NCBI GenBank assembly: GCA_027563935.2
Contig: CM050450.1
Span: 13,933,957-13,997,956, forward strand
DNA: 64,000 nt
Reading direction: 5' to 3'
From: Costus lasius
Lineage: Eukaryota; Streptophyta; Magnoliopsida; Zingiberales; Costaceae
Each line of letters starts with the position of its first letter. Within the stretch, counting starts at the first letter, position 1. Under the pieces are notes generated by a model. It saw only the letters and a program-made list of their open reading frames with translations, ran no database searches and was not told the DNA's origin. The translations under genes were made by a program, and so were the position numbers. Of this stretch, positions 35,600 to 46,707 are shown one piece after another.

Positions 35600-35812
35600 G
35601 GTAACAGAGGTGTGGAAATCCCATTCTTCATTGTCATCGAAATCATTTCTCTTTGATGATGCTGTAGCATTTCCTTCAACTTTCTTTGCTCGACAATCTC
35701 TAGCAAAATGGTCCTCCTTGCCGCAGACGAAGCATCGTCCAATACGTCTTTGACTATCACGATTTCGCCAGGCTCCCCCTGGTCGTAGACTTGTTTCTCC
35801 TAGACGCTTGTG

Positions 35813-36532
35813 TCATTCTTCACTAGCTGGTTGTTTTTGCCATTTGTCATGGCTTTTCTCTGACTTACCATCTTCACCGAATCTCCTCTGACTTTTAAAC
35901 CCTCTCTTATTACTGAAGAGAGCACTCTCGTCTTCCTTTGTCGAAACTTTAGACATTTGATTATCTAAAGTCTCTTGGTTGACCAGGATATTTTCCAGAT
36001 CGGTCAGCGTTGGTTGAGTGGCCCACCCACGAGTAGCCGTAACAATGCCATTATACTCAGGTTTTAACCCGTGTATAATGATTCTTCTCATTCTCGTCTC
36101 TGAAATAACATTGTTTGGATCCAGTCTCGAAATCTCCTCACAAAGAGATTTTACTTTAGAGAAGTACTGACTCACTTTCATGTCCTATTGTGACATAGAC
36201 AAACGCTCGTTCTCTAACCTTTGCAACTTGGCATCATTTGACCTTGCGAATAGCGCTGCCAAGTTATCTCATGCCTCCTTGGGAGTCTGTGAGCTCTTTA
36301 TGTGCTGCAAAAGGTCATCTTCAACAGTTACAGCAAGAGCGTAAAGAGCCTTACCCGCTTTTATCTTCCATCTCCTCTGTTCATCATCTCTGGGTGCCGT
36401 GGTGTTGCTGCCGCCAACAATATCCCACATATCTTGGCCCAGCAAATAGAACTGCATCCGGGTACTCCAGTTATTATAGTTGGAGTTGTTGAGTTTCTCG
36501 ATTCCATTCGTCGAAGTTGAGACATCCGCCAT
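35813..36532 (-). pseudogene. Copia gag remnant
   Basis: It starts MADVSTSTNGIEKLNNSNY and continues with the gag motif QDMWDIVGG. In-frame stops occur at 36269-36271 and 36185-36187, then the frame continues (KSLCEEISRLD, GWATQPTLTDLE) to a stop at 35813. The same frame past that stop encodes the CCHC knuckle CFVCGKEDHFARDC at about 35692-35735. Stops without frameshifts suggest point decay. Confidence 0.85.
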
Positions 36533-36729
36533 CTGACTGGAAATAGTGTACAGTGCTACTTAAAGCAAGCTTGGTCCAAGACCAATCGATCACAGTCCCA
36601 GACTGTATTTTGGCAGAACTTCAACGTACGTCGGTCCTCAACCGCCTGCGCACGAACAATGGTCCCAGACCACCGTCTTCACGGACTTAGATAACCGTGC
36701 TATGAATGACTCAGGTCCCTGATAACCTC

Positions 36730-36741
36730 GCTCTGATACCA
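36730..36741 (-). other. Copia primer-binding site (tRNA-iMet)
   Basis: TGGTATCAGAGC on the minus strand complements the 3' end of initiator tRNA-Met. It lies 30 bp inside the LTR edge, where a few bases are usual, so the LTR edge may be altered or a short insert may be present. Confidence 0.85.
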
Positions 36742-36771
36742 AATAAAAAGATTATAAGGTAGGAAATAAAC

Positions 36772-37058
36772 TGACAACTCCACTCTATATATATTATAAA
36801 GTGTTTACAAGACTTGTTCTTATATAGACTCTACTCATGACTCTTGACATACCCAAGGTATTTGAAAAGACACGTTTAGATACATAGTAACGACACTTGA
36901 TATACCCAAGGTATTTGAAAAGGCATGTCTAGATACATAGTAACAATTACATCTAGAGGAATGAAAGGACACTTTCACGAAGAGACAAAAAAATTTTTGA
37001 CAATACCAACATACGAAAGGTTACGAAGATTCTAGAGTGGGCGGTGATATCTTTAATA
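36772..37058 (-). repeat. Copia 5' LTR
   Basis: Matches the 3' LTR along its length, including the duplicated internal unit. It lacks a 9-bp ACAATTACA duplication present in the other copy. Termini are TATTAAAGATATC and GTTGTCA on the minus strand. Confidence 0.9.
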
Positions 37059-37358
37059 TGCACTATGAGTCAAAAACGTGTAAAAGGGTTACAAGGTCCT
37101 AATTTAATCACATATATGATTGAAGATTTCTAGGAGCTTTACAAATGCACCTTTCAAGAATTGAAGATAAGACTAATTATAAACCAATGATTAGTAATAC
37201 AATTTGGATTTTAATAACTTACTTCCAAGAGTACCCATATAGGATGCAAGTAGATATTTAGAAAAGAAAATATTTTTCCTAACAAAAAGCAAATTTTTAC
37301 TAGGCAAAGACAGTTGATATATGATTTTGAGCAAAGCAAAGAGCTTAATTACTTCAAC

Positions 37359-37663
37359 CAAAGTTTTTAAAACCAGTCCAAACCAATTGATTTTTCTGAT
37401 TCGGACGGGTACGATGAAGAACCGTACCGAAGTATCACCGGAGCAATGAAATTGAGAGGAGAAAGAGAAAGAAGGAGAAGAGTAAGAAAGGGGAAGATGG
37501 AGAGGAAGGAAAGCAAAGGGGGGCATGTCTGCCACCTGGCGAGCTGGTTCCAAGAGCTTGGAGCAGATGGAGTGGAGCTGAGAGGATACTTGCCCAGTGC
37601 GGTACATCCGGTATCGGGACCGTTCTGACAGCACATCTGGTCGGACAAATTCTTTGAACATTG
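37359..37663. mobile_element. MULE-like element (305 bp)
   Basis: The flanks share ACTTCAAC (37351-37358, 37664-37671). The left end CAAAGTTTTTAAAACC and the region before the right flank (AAATTCTTTG) are partly complementary. The interior contains GAACCGTACCG and CATCCGGTATCGGGACCG, typical of the related mini-elements. Overlapping open frames at 37191-37686 have no domain. Confidence 0.4.
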
Positions 37664-37802
37664 ACTTCAACACTTGCTTTGTGCAAATCTTACTATTTTT
37701 ATGTCTATAATTATCCTATCTTTCATCTATCAAACTAATACAAAGAATGCGTTCATGAGGATCTAAAAGAAAAACAATACGATGAGCAACTTGAGACTAT
37801 GG

Positions 37803-38000
37803 GTGCGTTTGGCACAGCTTCTAAGCTGCTTTTACTGGCTGCAAAAGCTATTTTTGAGAAGCTGACCTGTTTGGCTATCAACTTTTGCACTAATTTAACA
37901 CACCACTCAGCTTTTTCAGCTAGCTATTTTTCAATCAGTACGTTCTCAACCAGCAGAAGCTAAAAGCTCCAGCTATATCGACCCAGTAAACCAAAAAAAA
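37803..38000. mobile_element. Foldback remnant (GGGTGCGTTTGGC type)
   Basis: GGGTGCGTTTGGCACAGCTT opens a segment whose right part (AGCAGAAGCTAAAAGCT ... CAGTAAACCAAA) is loosely complementary to the left. This resembles common plant MITE ends. No target duplication was resolved. Confidence 0.3.
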
Positions 38001-39554
38001 AAAATATCTCCACGCTAATTCAATCAACTTATAGTTTTAGATATGCACTTTAGAAACAGTTTTTCTCCTTTTAAGTCTTGAAGTATTTATATGATAATAT
38101 AGATACCATTTTATTCTTCTTTTCTAATGTAATGAATATTCATATTCCTCCAGCTAATCTTTGATTTATTCATTGAATCACAGGCAGAAGTAGATACAAT
38201 CATAGAGATGAAAATTTCTAAAATAATTTAATTCAATTTCATATCAATATTATTATTCAAATATTCTAAAGAAAATTAATTATTCATATATTCTTATTCC
38301 TATAATCCTTTGTAGTCATATAATTAAGAATTTCTATCAACTGTGGGTGAAAAAGAAAATTCTCAACTTTTTGGCTGTCCCCCTAAATCATGTAAGTTCG
38401 ATATTGCTCATCTTATTTGTAAACTTATGCTAATAACTTGGTATTGTTCAAGTAAATTTCAATGCTAAATTGATCTCAACTGTATCTTTGATCTAATGTA
38501 TTCCTATACTTGATGCTAGCTTAATTGACCAGATATATAATAAGTGTAGAAGTTCAATGAAAAAACTTGTTAAACTTTATAGCAGCTGTTCTGAATCCAA
38601 CAAGCTAAAAATTGCATCTTTATCCCTTGTGGGTTTTCTCAACCAATTTCAATTTGATTCCAAAGCAAAAAATAGAAAACGTAAAAAAAAGCATACAAAA
38701 GCGTATAGAGTATTTGCTTTTTCGGCTCTCTTTTGTATGTAAAAAAAATGATCTTAATTTCCTCACAAATAGAAGCAAGATCCTGATTTATCAACGTGGA
38801 CGAAGGTGATCCCAATTAGTGAGACATAAAAAATCCTTTTGAAGAGACTCAACAAATAAAAATAGGCGATTTTGTCAGTTAAAAACTACATTAAACAAAA
38901 TATTTGAGAAAAACCCCATTTCTTGATAAACCCTTGATCCTTTGATGATTGTTTGGCATTCAAATATAAACGATAAAAAAAATGCTGCCTTGAAAGAGGC
39001 CCAAAACGGTAAAGCGTATTTGAATCTACACATATCACAGAAGACTTTCCAATATATAAAATTACACAGGGTAAACAACACAGAATGGTACACAAACATT
39101 ATCTAAAGTTTTATACTAATGCATAGAACTTTTATAGTTCTATTTCATAGATGAGATTTTAAATGTTAAAATTCAATTTTGTTAAAAGAATGCTGAAGTG
39201 GCTGACGAAATCTAGCCACTTAAGCAAAATTACCTTTCTCTACTCTGTATCTTCATCGTGTCTGACTCTACATACTAACTTTTCCTCCCTCTCCCCTCCC
39301 TTTTCTCTCTCTCTCCCTCCTTACCACTAGAGATGAGGAAGGTCGCTGGCTGCCTACACGATATTCTTTTTTATTTTTTATTTTTGGCTTACGTAACTAG
39401 ATTTCATTAGGCACGTAAACATTCCATCAAAATATTAATATATGGATTTATTAAAGTTCATGAACTGCAATATAATTAAAATAAGTTTGGGCACCTATTT
39501 GAAAGTTTAAACAAAATTTGATTTGGCCTTTAATATGAACCGAAGATAAAGTAG
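38001..39554. other. Intronic spacer, unassigned
   Basis: AT-rich, with short open frames on both strands near 38557-39099 that show no domain. A CT-rich tract at 39286-39322 is low complexity. Confidence 0.4.
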
Positions 39555-40150
39555 TAGGGGTGTTCACGGTTCGGTTAACCGAAACCGGTCACGGTTAACC
39601 GAACCGTGACCCTAAATCTTGTCCCAAACCGATTAGAACGGTTCGGCTCGGCTATATTACAAACCGTTCTCAAACCAAAAAACCGATTAACCAATTAATC
39701 GGTTAATTGGTTAACCAGTTTTTTAGTTTGGTTAACCGATTAAGAAAAATCTTTCTCTAATAATATTAAATATAAATATATTAAATATTAAATACATAAA
39801 ATACAACCTGTATATAATATTAAATATTATTATTTGATAATTAAATATGTAAAATAATTAATTTTTAAATTATAGTCAATAGGTTTCGAACTTATGACTA
39901 AGTATCTTATAAAATAATGCCTAACTATTGTACTAGATGAACAATCAATTTATAAACTTAGGTTATATATATACATTTATTCGGTCGGTTCGGTTAACCG
40001 ATGAAAAATTTTTCCCCGAACCGAACCATAAATTTATAAGCTAAAAACCGACCGTGAACCGAACAGATTAATTCGGTTAATCGTCCGAGCGGTTCGGTTC
40101 GGTCGGTTAACCACGGTCTATCGATTTTCTGATTTTTTTGAACTGCCCTA
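39555..40150. mobile_element. hAT-like MITE (596 bp)
   Basis: The ends TAGGGGTGTTCA and TGAACTGCCCTA are inverted repeats. The 8-bp flanks TAAAGTAG (39547-39554) and CAAAGTAG (40151-40158) match at seven positions. The interior is dense in GGTTAACCGAACC / CGGTTCGGTT palindromic words around an AT-rich core. It has no transposase. Confidence 0.8.
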
Positions 40151-40158
40151 CAAAGTAG

Positions 40159-42385
40159 TATTATGTAGCTAGTATTTGGTGTTGGTCAAAAGAACAATGT
40201 TAAATACCTTAGTTTATCCCATTTCTTTAGAGGAGGACAACAGTCGTCATCATTTATAATTTAGATTTTTCCAATCAATTTACAAGTAAGCTTTTAGGTC
40301 TTGTTTAACCAGAGAATTAGAATATTATTGATTGTTCGCGAGTTGAATAAACATGATCCTACAAAAATTATTATACCAAAACTAGATAGAAAAATAGACT
40401 ATGGAGATTCAATCACAAAACAAAATACATACAAATCAAACACTCCCCCTAAGGCAAGGGCATACCTATCAATCTGCTTGGCTTAGTATAAACGACAAGT
40501 GGTTCAGTAAAAATTGTTTGCCACTGGATCTTACTAAGAGTGAATGAATTACGAATCTTTTTTTACATCATAGAACTTATCATGAAGGAGACCACCTCTA
40601 AATGCTTAATTCTCCCATGGATGTCTAAATTGTTAATAATACAACAAGCAGCTTTATTACCATAATATATTGTCTCAAATCTTCCAGAAGTGTCTAAACT
40701 CATATTATCTCATAATGCAACTATACTTTCTTTCTTGGTCTTTTAGATTGCCCCTCCCAAAAAAAAATCAAAAAACACCCACCCTACCACATAAACCTAA
40801 GGCATATCTACTGCCACCTGAATCGTCAATACTATTTGCATTACTTAAGAATCAATTTGAAAATTCTCATGCCTGCCATAAAGCAGTCAACTTTATAATG
40901 CACCTTTCAAGTAATGCAAGATACTTCTTCCCAGAATCTTGCACATGGATTGAATGATAGTACTAGCTGCATATGAATGTAAAGGAGTCGTGATAGCTAG
41001 GGGGTGTTCATGGTTCAATTAGATGAACTGCAAGCTGTTTTTGGTCTCAAACCATAATTATTGGCACAGATAAATCATATTCAACACATAGGTTATACCA
41101 AGGCAAGACATTGTTTCCGTGATAAGCAAGGAGCTCAATCTCTAAAAGTTTGGAACACGCTTATTTTGATACTGAAATAAACTTTTAGAGCTATAGACAA
41201 TTTAATCAGAAGAAAGTATTGAGCTTTCTATGGTCTTTAAACTCTTCGTATCAATCTGTATCAATCTGTATCAATGTTGTGATTATAACATCACAGAAGC
41301 TATACCTATTAAAGATTTAACAATTAGCTTCAATCCATTTAACCCCAATGCTCAAGGCAATATGTGAAAACTTCTTGGAACAAGCACTCTAACTAACTTT
41401 GTTTCAGTTCATAAATTGTCTTCTGGAGTATGCATAATATGTCTCACATCATAACAAGATTCTATATAAGTACTCCATAAAGACTCAGATCCTTGGAGTC
41501 ATCCATCTAAAACATCTTGTTTTGATTACTGGTAATGAAAATAGAATACAAACAAAACTTAACCTTGTCGTAAGAAAGAATATTTCAAAGTATTAAACGG
41601 CGAAGGATTAGGTGAAGCCTTTGGCAACAAGGCAACAAGTCTTGTTTTGTAGCAATTTAATGAGACAATGAAGACGCACTAACCTGACGAGGATAAGATC
41701 CTAGGTAGCCCTAGAAATCAATATCTTTATCATTATGAAGAGTAAATAAGTAGATCAAGTTGGGAAAGCATTGTCACTGGAACAACTAAGAAAATTGGCA
41801 GTGATACCTTTTACTATTCACTATCGACCGCCCAGCTGTCCTACTAGAATTTGGAAGACCAAATAAAGCCTATTTTCTGCCCCTTAATGCCCAAAGGTAG
41901 AAGTGGGACAACTCTGCCAAATGGGCCTTATTAGTCAGCAGCATCTACTATATAGACTTGTAGGGAAGCCCTTGATGGAGACGATGGTGGAGATGTGAGA
42001 GTTAAATTGACAGTGGAAGATAATCACTTAGTTAATAATACTACAACATGTATTAGTAACAAGAAAAATGGTGTGGTGAAAGTTGTAATATCCATGACTA
42101 AATGTTTAGTCAGGAAGTGAAAGAAAAATGATATATCGAGAGCTGTTTTGTTAACATAATTGCCCATGTTTATATAAAGACAGAACCTGGTACCTAATTT
42201 CATTTATTCTACTGTACATCTAGGTATTTTTTACAAAAAGATTTGCTAAAATGTACAAGAAAGATGCTGTTTCTGACATTGAAGCTAAATATTTGACTAG
42301 CATAAAGTACCTATTAATATCAAACACAATAAGTTGTAGTGTTGTGTTAGCTTTTACATTTGTAACTCTAATGACATTTAAGAGT
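40159..42385. other. Intronic spacer with one MITE fragment
   Basis: AGGGGGTGTTCATGGTTCAATT near 41000-41022 is a truncated hAT-like MITE end. Otherwise the stretch is AT-rich, with open frames (40301-40486, 40670-40957) lacking any recognised domain. Confidence 0.4.
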
Positions 42386-42395
42386 AGGATGAAGC

Positions 42396-42555
42396 ATGGT
42401 TTAAGATACCGGTCCGAATTGGTGTACCGGTCTAGTCTCGAACCGGTTTGCTATAGGAAATCTGCCATAGTGAAACCGGTCGTACCGACACTATACTACA
42501 TACTGACAACTATCGGACACAAACCGGCCGATACCTGACCGATATCTTAAACCAT
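42396..42555. mobile_element. MULE-like mini-element (160 bp), perfect 10-bp TSD
   Basis: Identical flanks AGGATGAAGC (42386-42395, 42556-42565) enclose a foldback whose ends are ATGGTTTAAGATACCGGTC and GACCGATATCTTAAACCAT. The 10-bp duplication and long terminal repeats fit a non-autonomous Mutator-like element. The interior is rich in ACCGGT. The intact duplication suggests fairly recent insertion. Confidence 0.8.
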
Positions 42556-43092
42556 AGGATGAAGCAAAAGGTTTCTCAGCATTTGCTATTAACATGAGCT
42601 TCAATGGGTAAAGCAAGTTGGTATAAAATTGATGATCCTAAATGAAATAAACTTTTACTATTAAACAACCAGAAGATTAAGCTTCCTTATTCAATATCTG
42701 AAGCCTTATTAAAAGTCAAAAAAGATTATTAGTTCTCAATGGGTTGTAAATATTCATCAAAACACGCACATTTCAAACAAGTAATTTTGTAGAAATTGAA
42801 CTAGAAACTTATGCATTCTTCAAGGTGAATATCCAACAAAAATGTGCAAAAATAGAAAAGAAATGGAAATCAATCAATAAGTTACAGAATTAGAGAACCA
42901 AGACACTTTCAGCAATTCATTTTTAAGACTAAGAGAAACATAAACATATTACTTTGTTACTCCACATTATTTTCCAGCAAGTGCCTCTTCTAACCATGAA
43001 CAAGCACAATGGAGAACAATAACTACCAAAAAAAAAAACAGTATCTCACATAGATTTAATGATTCTAGCTAAATATAAATAGGAGTTGTTGT

Positions 43093-43267
43093 CAAGGAAT
43101 CAAAAACCAGTCATTACCACTCTACCGGTACCAATCCAAGACAATACCATCACTATAGTGCAGGGTCGGTACAGCTAATACCATTGTGGCATAGTATCAA
43201 TACTTTCGGTATGTATCGGTCCGAGATAGTGCTAGCATATCAGTATAGCGTGATACTTTAAACCTTG
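43093..43267. mobile_element. MULE-like mini-element (175 bp)
   Basis: GTTGTTGT repeats at both edges (43085-43092, 43268-43275), and one further base can be added with a mismatch. The right end reads, in reverse complement, CCAAGGTTTAAAGTATCACG, the same terminus type as the elements at 5880 and 42396. The interior has CTACCGGTACCAATCC and GGTATGTATCGGTCCG. Confidence 0.6.
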
Positions 43268-43272
43268 GTTGT

Positions 43273-45308
43273 TGTAACATTCTAATTTAGTCCCAAACAA
43301 AGCGAAAGGTAAATTACAAAGGTATACAAGGCATAATTAGCTTACATTTAACTTGATTTTAGTCATTTTAGGCTCATTAATTTAATAAGCCGGTTTTCTC
43401 GTTCCAGGTATCAAAGTAAACCTAGTCCTAAGAAAAATGATAATCTAATAGGAAAAAGCTATAGCGGATGAAGTCACCACCGAAATGGCCTTATATGCTC
43501 CCAACTATAAATGGTCTCCTATTAACAATTAGACTTTGAGTTTAGCTACAATGTTCAATCTTAATTGGGAAGATTACGACACCCAAATTTAGTCTCATAT
43601 GGGAAATATAAGGAGAACTATAATGATATATAATGCCTAATTGGCTAACTAGCATTAAATTGGACCCAAGTATTTTCAATTAGGCCATCTTGCTAGGTGT
43701 TAGGCCCAATTTTGACCTGCCAATAGGGCAGTTGACTAGATCAAAATCGGGCTCAATTCTAGCCCAAAGGAATTATGGGGTCACGTGTGATTTTGGGGCG
43801 ACAGCGGCGACTTTGTGGTGGACAGTCCCGTTCGTTGGCGCGCGTCGTTCGTCTTCGAGCGGCTGACATCAGCCACTGACGACCGACGGCAGGCTCGACA
43901 CGAGGAGCACACAAAGAGGAGAAGATTATGCGGATCTTTGCACATGCAAAATGAGCGGTGGTGGCAAGTTGAGTTTCAACATCACAGCACGGGCAGGGAG
44001 AATGCTGTCGACAGCGACTTCGAATAGGAAGACAAGGCCATGTGGAGTGTCGACAGTGGGCATTTTCTTCGCATGGCGCGGGCACGGCGGACAACAGCTC
44101 GAGTGGCGAACCATCATCTTCGAGAGAGGACAAGCGAGCAACGCGAAGCGTCTCGTGTAGAGGAGGGACGGATGCATGGCAGCAACCGCATGGCGTTGGC
44201 AACGCGTCCCAAGCACACGTGCAAACCAGCATCAACAGACGATGCTGAGACGACCGGCCGCGTGGCGGGGGATGGCTAGTGGCAGTGGGTGGCAACAAGC
44301 GACACAACTGCCAGGCTGGCACTGCATGCGAGGGCTTTGCCGATGTCGAACCACGTGGCAAATGTGGGTTTGCCCACCTAGCAGCTGAGCTGGCAAAGGG
44401 GAGACAAATCATCACCATATAGGCAACGTTCAACCAGAGTGAGGGACTCTTCGCTGCGTCTTCCGCTCTCGCTCTGATCTTCTACGCTGCTGCTCCTGTT
44501 GCTTCATCCGGCGAATCCTGCTCCAAATCCCTCCTTCCTCTTGGTCCGGTGGTTGGTGGCAACCTCCAACCACCTTTCGACGGCAATGGTGCGACTGTGG
44601 GTGGTTCGGCATCGAGAGGCTCTCCTGCATTTTCTGTTTCCCTCCTCCGGCTCGATGAGCTGCGGCAGAGCTCGACGAGTGCTTCCACAAAGGTAAATCT
44701 TCCCCATTTCTCGGCTGTCATTTTTCGGCGATCTTTCTCCACCATTTTTTATGTGCCTCTACTCCCTTGATCTGTCGGCTTTTCGGTGTTGGGCGGCTTT
44801 CGGTGAGCTCCCTGGTTTTCTTGTGTGCATGCCTTTACCGTTCCCTCCCCTGCTTCCGACGAGGCTTTGTCCAGCGGCTTCCCTGGCGGCGTGCTCTTCC
44901 GAGTGACCTCTCTTGTTCGGTCCTCTTCGACGCTCGCATATGGTTTTTCTGACGTCATTTTGCTGGCGTATTTCCCATGTTTGTTTTTTTTTCCTTTCGT
45001 CCTCTTTCTTGCCCTATCTTGTGTTGAACTGGATCCTACTGCCTATAAGCAGTTTCTTTCTCGTTTTGCATTCTCCACTGCCTGTGTGCAGTGTTGTCTA
45101 TTCATTTGCTACTCTTATGTAAGGTTGAGGTGAGGATAGCCTCACCTGCCGATCACATCCCATTGGCCATAGCTTTTCTACTGTGCCCATCTATTCTGTT
45201 CAACCCTTGCGTGGGACATCTCCTATTGTTGGGTCCTGCATGACTCAGTTTTGGGTATCTGACCTATTTTTTTTTAAAAAAATTATTATCCTAATTCAGG
45301 GTATGACA
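43273..45308. mobile_element. LTR-like block with GC-rich centre
   Basis: TGTAACATTCTAATTTAG at the left and CAGGGTATGACA at the right resemble Gypsy-type LTR termini (TG...CA). The internal text GACACCCAAATTTAGTCTCA is typical of such LTRs. The flanks (GTTGT, GACTA) do not match, so neither a clean solo LTR nor the exact ends are established. The centre (43790-45130) is GC-rich and carries overlapping open frames on both strands, none with a domain. Confidence 0.45.
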
Positions 45309-45935
45309 GACTAGGTTCATTAAATTAATTGGTCATTTGGCTTATAATTGTAACAATTATGTTACAACCATCATACTATTATTTCCTTGCATCCATTATC
45401 CATTCAGATGGAAAACCACATAACCCAATTTGGCCGAAAGCATGCAACTGCAAACAAGGAATAATTATGTAGATTCTTATAAATAAGAGTGCAAGAGACT
45501 ACAGACCTCGGTAACTACATATACCTTAAGAGATTATAATGCTTCATATGTAGGTTTTTATGGACAAGTATACCTAAAAAGGAGAAATTGGTTTAACCAG
45601 AGATGTTTTAGACATGCACCTGATGGCAAGGAGATATCTTAGACATTCACCCAATATGTACGTAGTTTGCACTTCTATTAAGCAATAATGACTTGTTAGC
45701 AGGATTGCTTGTTCAAGGAAATTATGGAAAAGTGGCATAGCGCATGAAATGCAAAAGTAATTTGTTCGACAATTGTAACGTGGATACAAAACACCAATGA
45801 TCCCCACACCTATAATGTATCTTCAATTTTAACATCAGTAATCTGCCGGAATAGCAGTAAATTTTGTATAGGGAATTAATAGAAATTGCAAAGTGTATAT
45901 TCATTTTTGGCTCAAGTATGCACTGGTTGAAACAG

Positions 45936-45936
<1 letters not shown>

Positions 45937-45989
<53 letters not shown>
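45937..45989. repeat. (TA)n microsatellite
   Basis: An uninterrupted TA dinucleotide tract of about 26 repeats in the PP2C intron. Confidence 0.95.
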
Positions 45990-45991
<2 letters not shown>

Positions 45992-46511
45992 ATGGAAGAA
46001 CCTACGATCGAGCAGGTGTATTACTAGTTGAAGGGTATCTCGATGCCAAAGTCTATTACAACAGAAGACGGAGATGAGCCATAAGGTAGTTACTTTACTT
46101 GGGGTGAAATTTTACTTAAACAGTAGACATTTACCTAGAGAGATGCTCTATTTCTTCGAATTAATTCATTCACTAAGAGATCCCTCATCCTACCAATGCG
46201 CATAAGTTAAAGGTGGATTAATTAATTGATCAACAATCCCTGAGTTAGCGACATCTGTTCAACTGTTCTAGTGAATGGATAATGTGTCAAAAATCAATGT
46301 CGTCCACGTGATTCTCTATCTAATATTTATCAAGCAGTCTCCTTGATCAGAATTCCAAGATCTTACGACAACAAATACAGTAGGAAAAATAACCGAATCG
46401 CTTGCACGTCTCCTACGCAAGTATGAACCTCAATGAACTTGCAACTGGCTCGCTCTCTTGTATAAATAAACTTACATATATGCATATGTACATGTATGCA
46501 TATACGTATAT

Positions 46512-46514
<3 letters not shown>

Positions 46515-46572
<58 letters not shown>
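46515..46572. repeat. (AT)n microsatellite
   Basis: About 29 AT repeats, preceded by imperfect ATATGCATATGTACATG words. It lies roughly 140 bp inside the intron from the PP2C exon-3 donor. Open frames reading poly(Ile-Tyr) here are artefacts. Confidence 0.95.
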
Positions 46573-46576
<4 letters not shown>

Positions 46577-46707
46577 CTAAGTATATGTAACACAATTGGC
46601 AATCTAATAGAGATGTCACGTCGACGAGAGCTGCTAAACTAATTGAGATAGTGGATTATTTTGCAGCTAATAGTTAAGGTACAAGTAGTTGGTTGGAAAA
46701 ATAATAC

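Larger units (their letters stand above)
32161..37058 (-). mobile_element. Copia LTR retrotransposon, degenerate (4.9 kb)
   Basis: Two LTRs (32161-32458, 36772-37058) bracket a gag-protease-integrase-RT-RNase H body, the Copia domain order, on the minus strand. A primer-binding site for initiator tRNA-Met and a polypurine tract are present. The LTRs differ by roughly a dozen substitutions and a few indels by eye, so the insertion is moderately old. No matching 5-bp flanks were found (CTAAT versus TGCAC). The body has several stops and frameshifts, so the element is non-autonomous. Confidence 0.93.
27403..46707 (-). other. Giant PP2C intron (~19.3 kb)
   Basis: The donor TAG|GTATTA (46707) and the acceptor CATTACAG (27403) sit at the conserved clade-A intron position between the SRAxG and DxYLKP coding blocks. 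The intron contains the Harbinger-type element, hAT-like pieces, a Copia element, MULE-like mini-elements, an LTR-like GC block and two AT microsatellites, annotated separately. No independent host gene was found inside. Confidence 0.7.

Noticed and set aside
43759..45133. Many overlapping GC-rich open frames
   Set aside because: Frames open on both strands with Ser/Arg/Pro-rich composition and no domain. The block has LTR-like ends.
46363..46619. Poly(Ile-Tyr) open frames
   Set aside because: They are direct translations of the (AT)n microsatellite.
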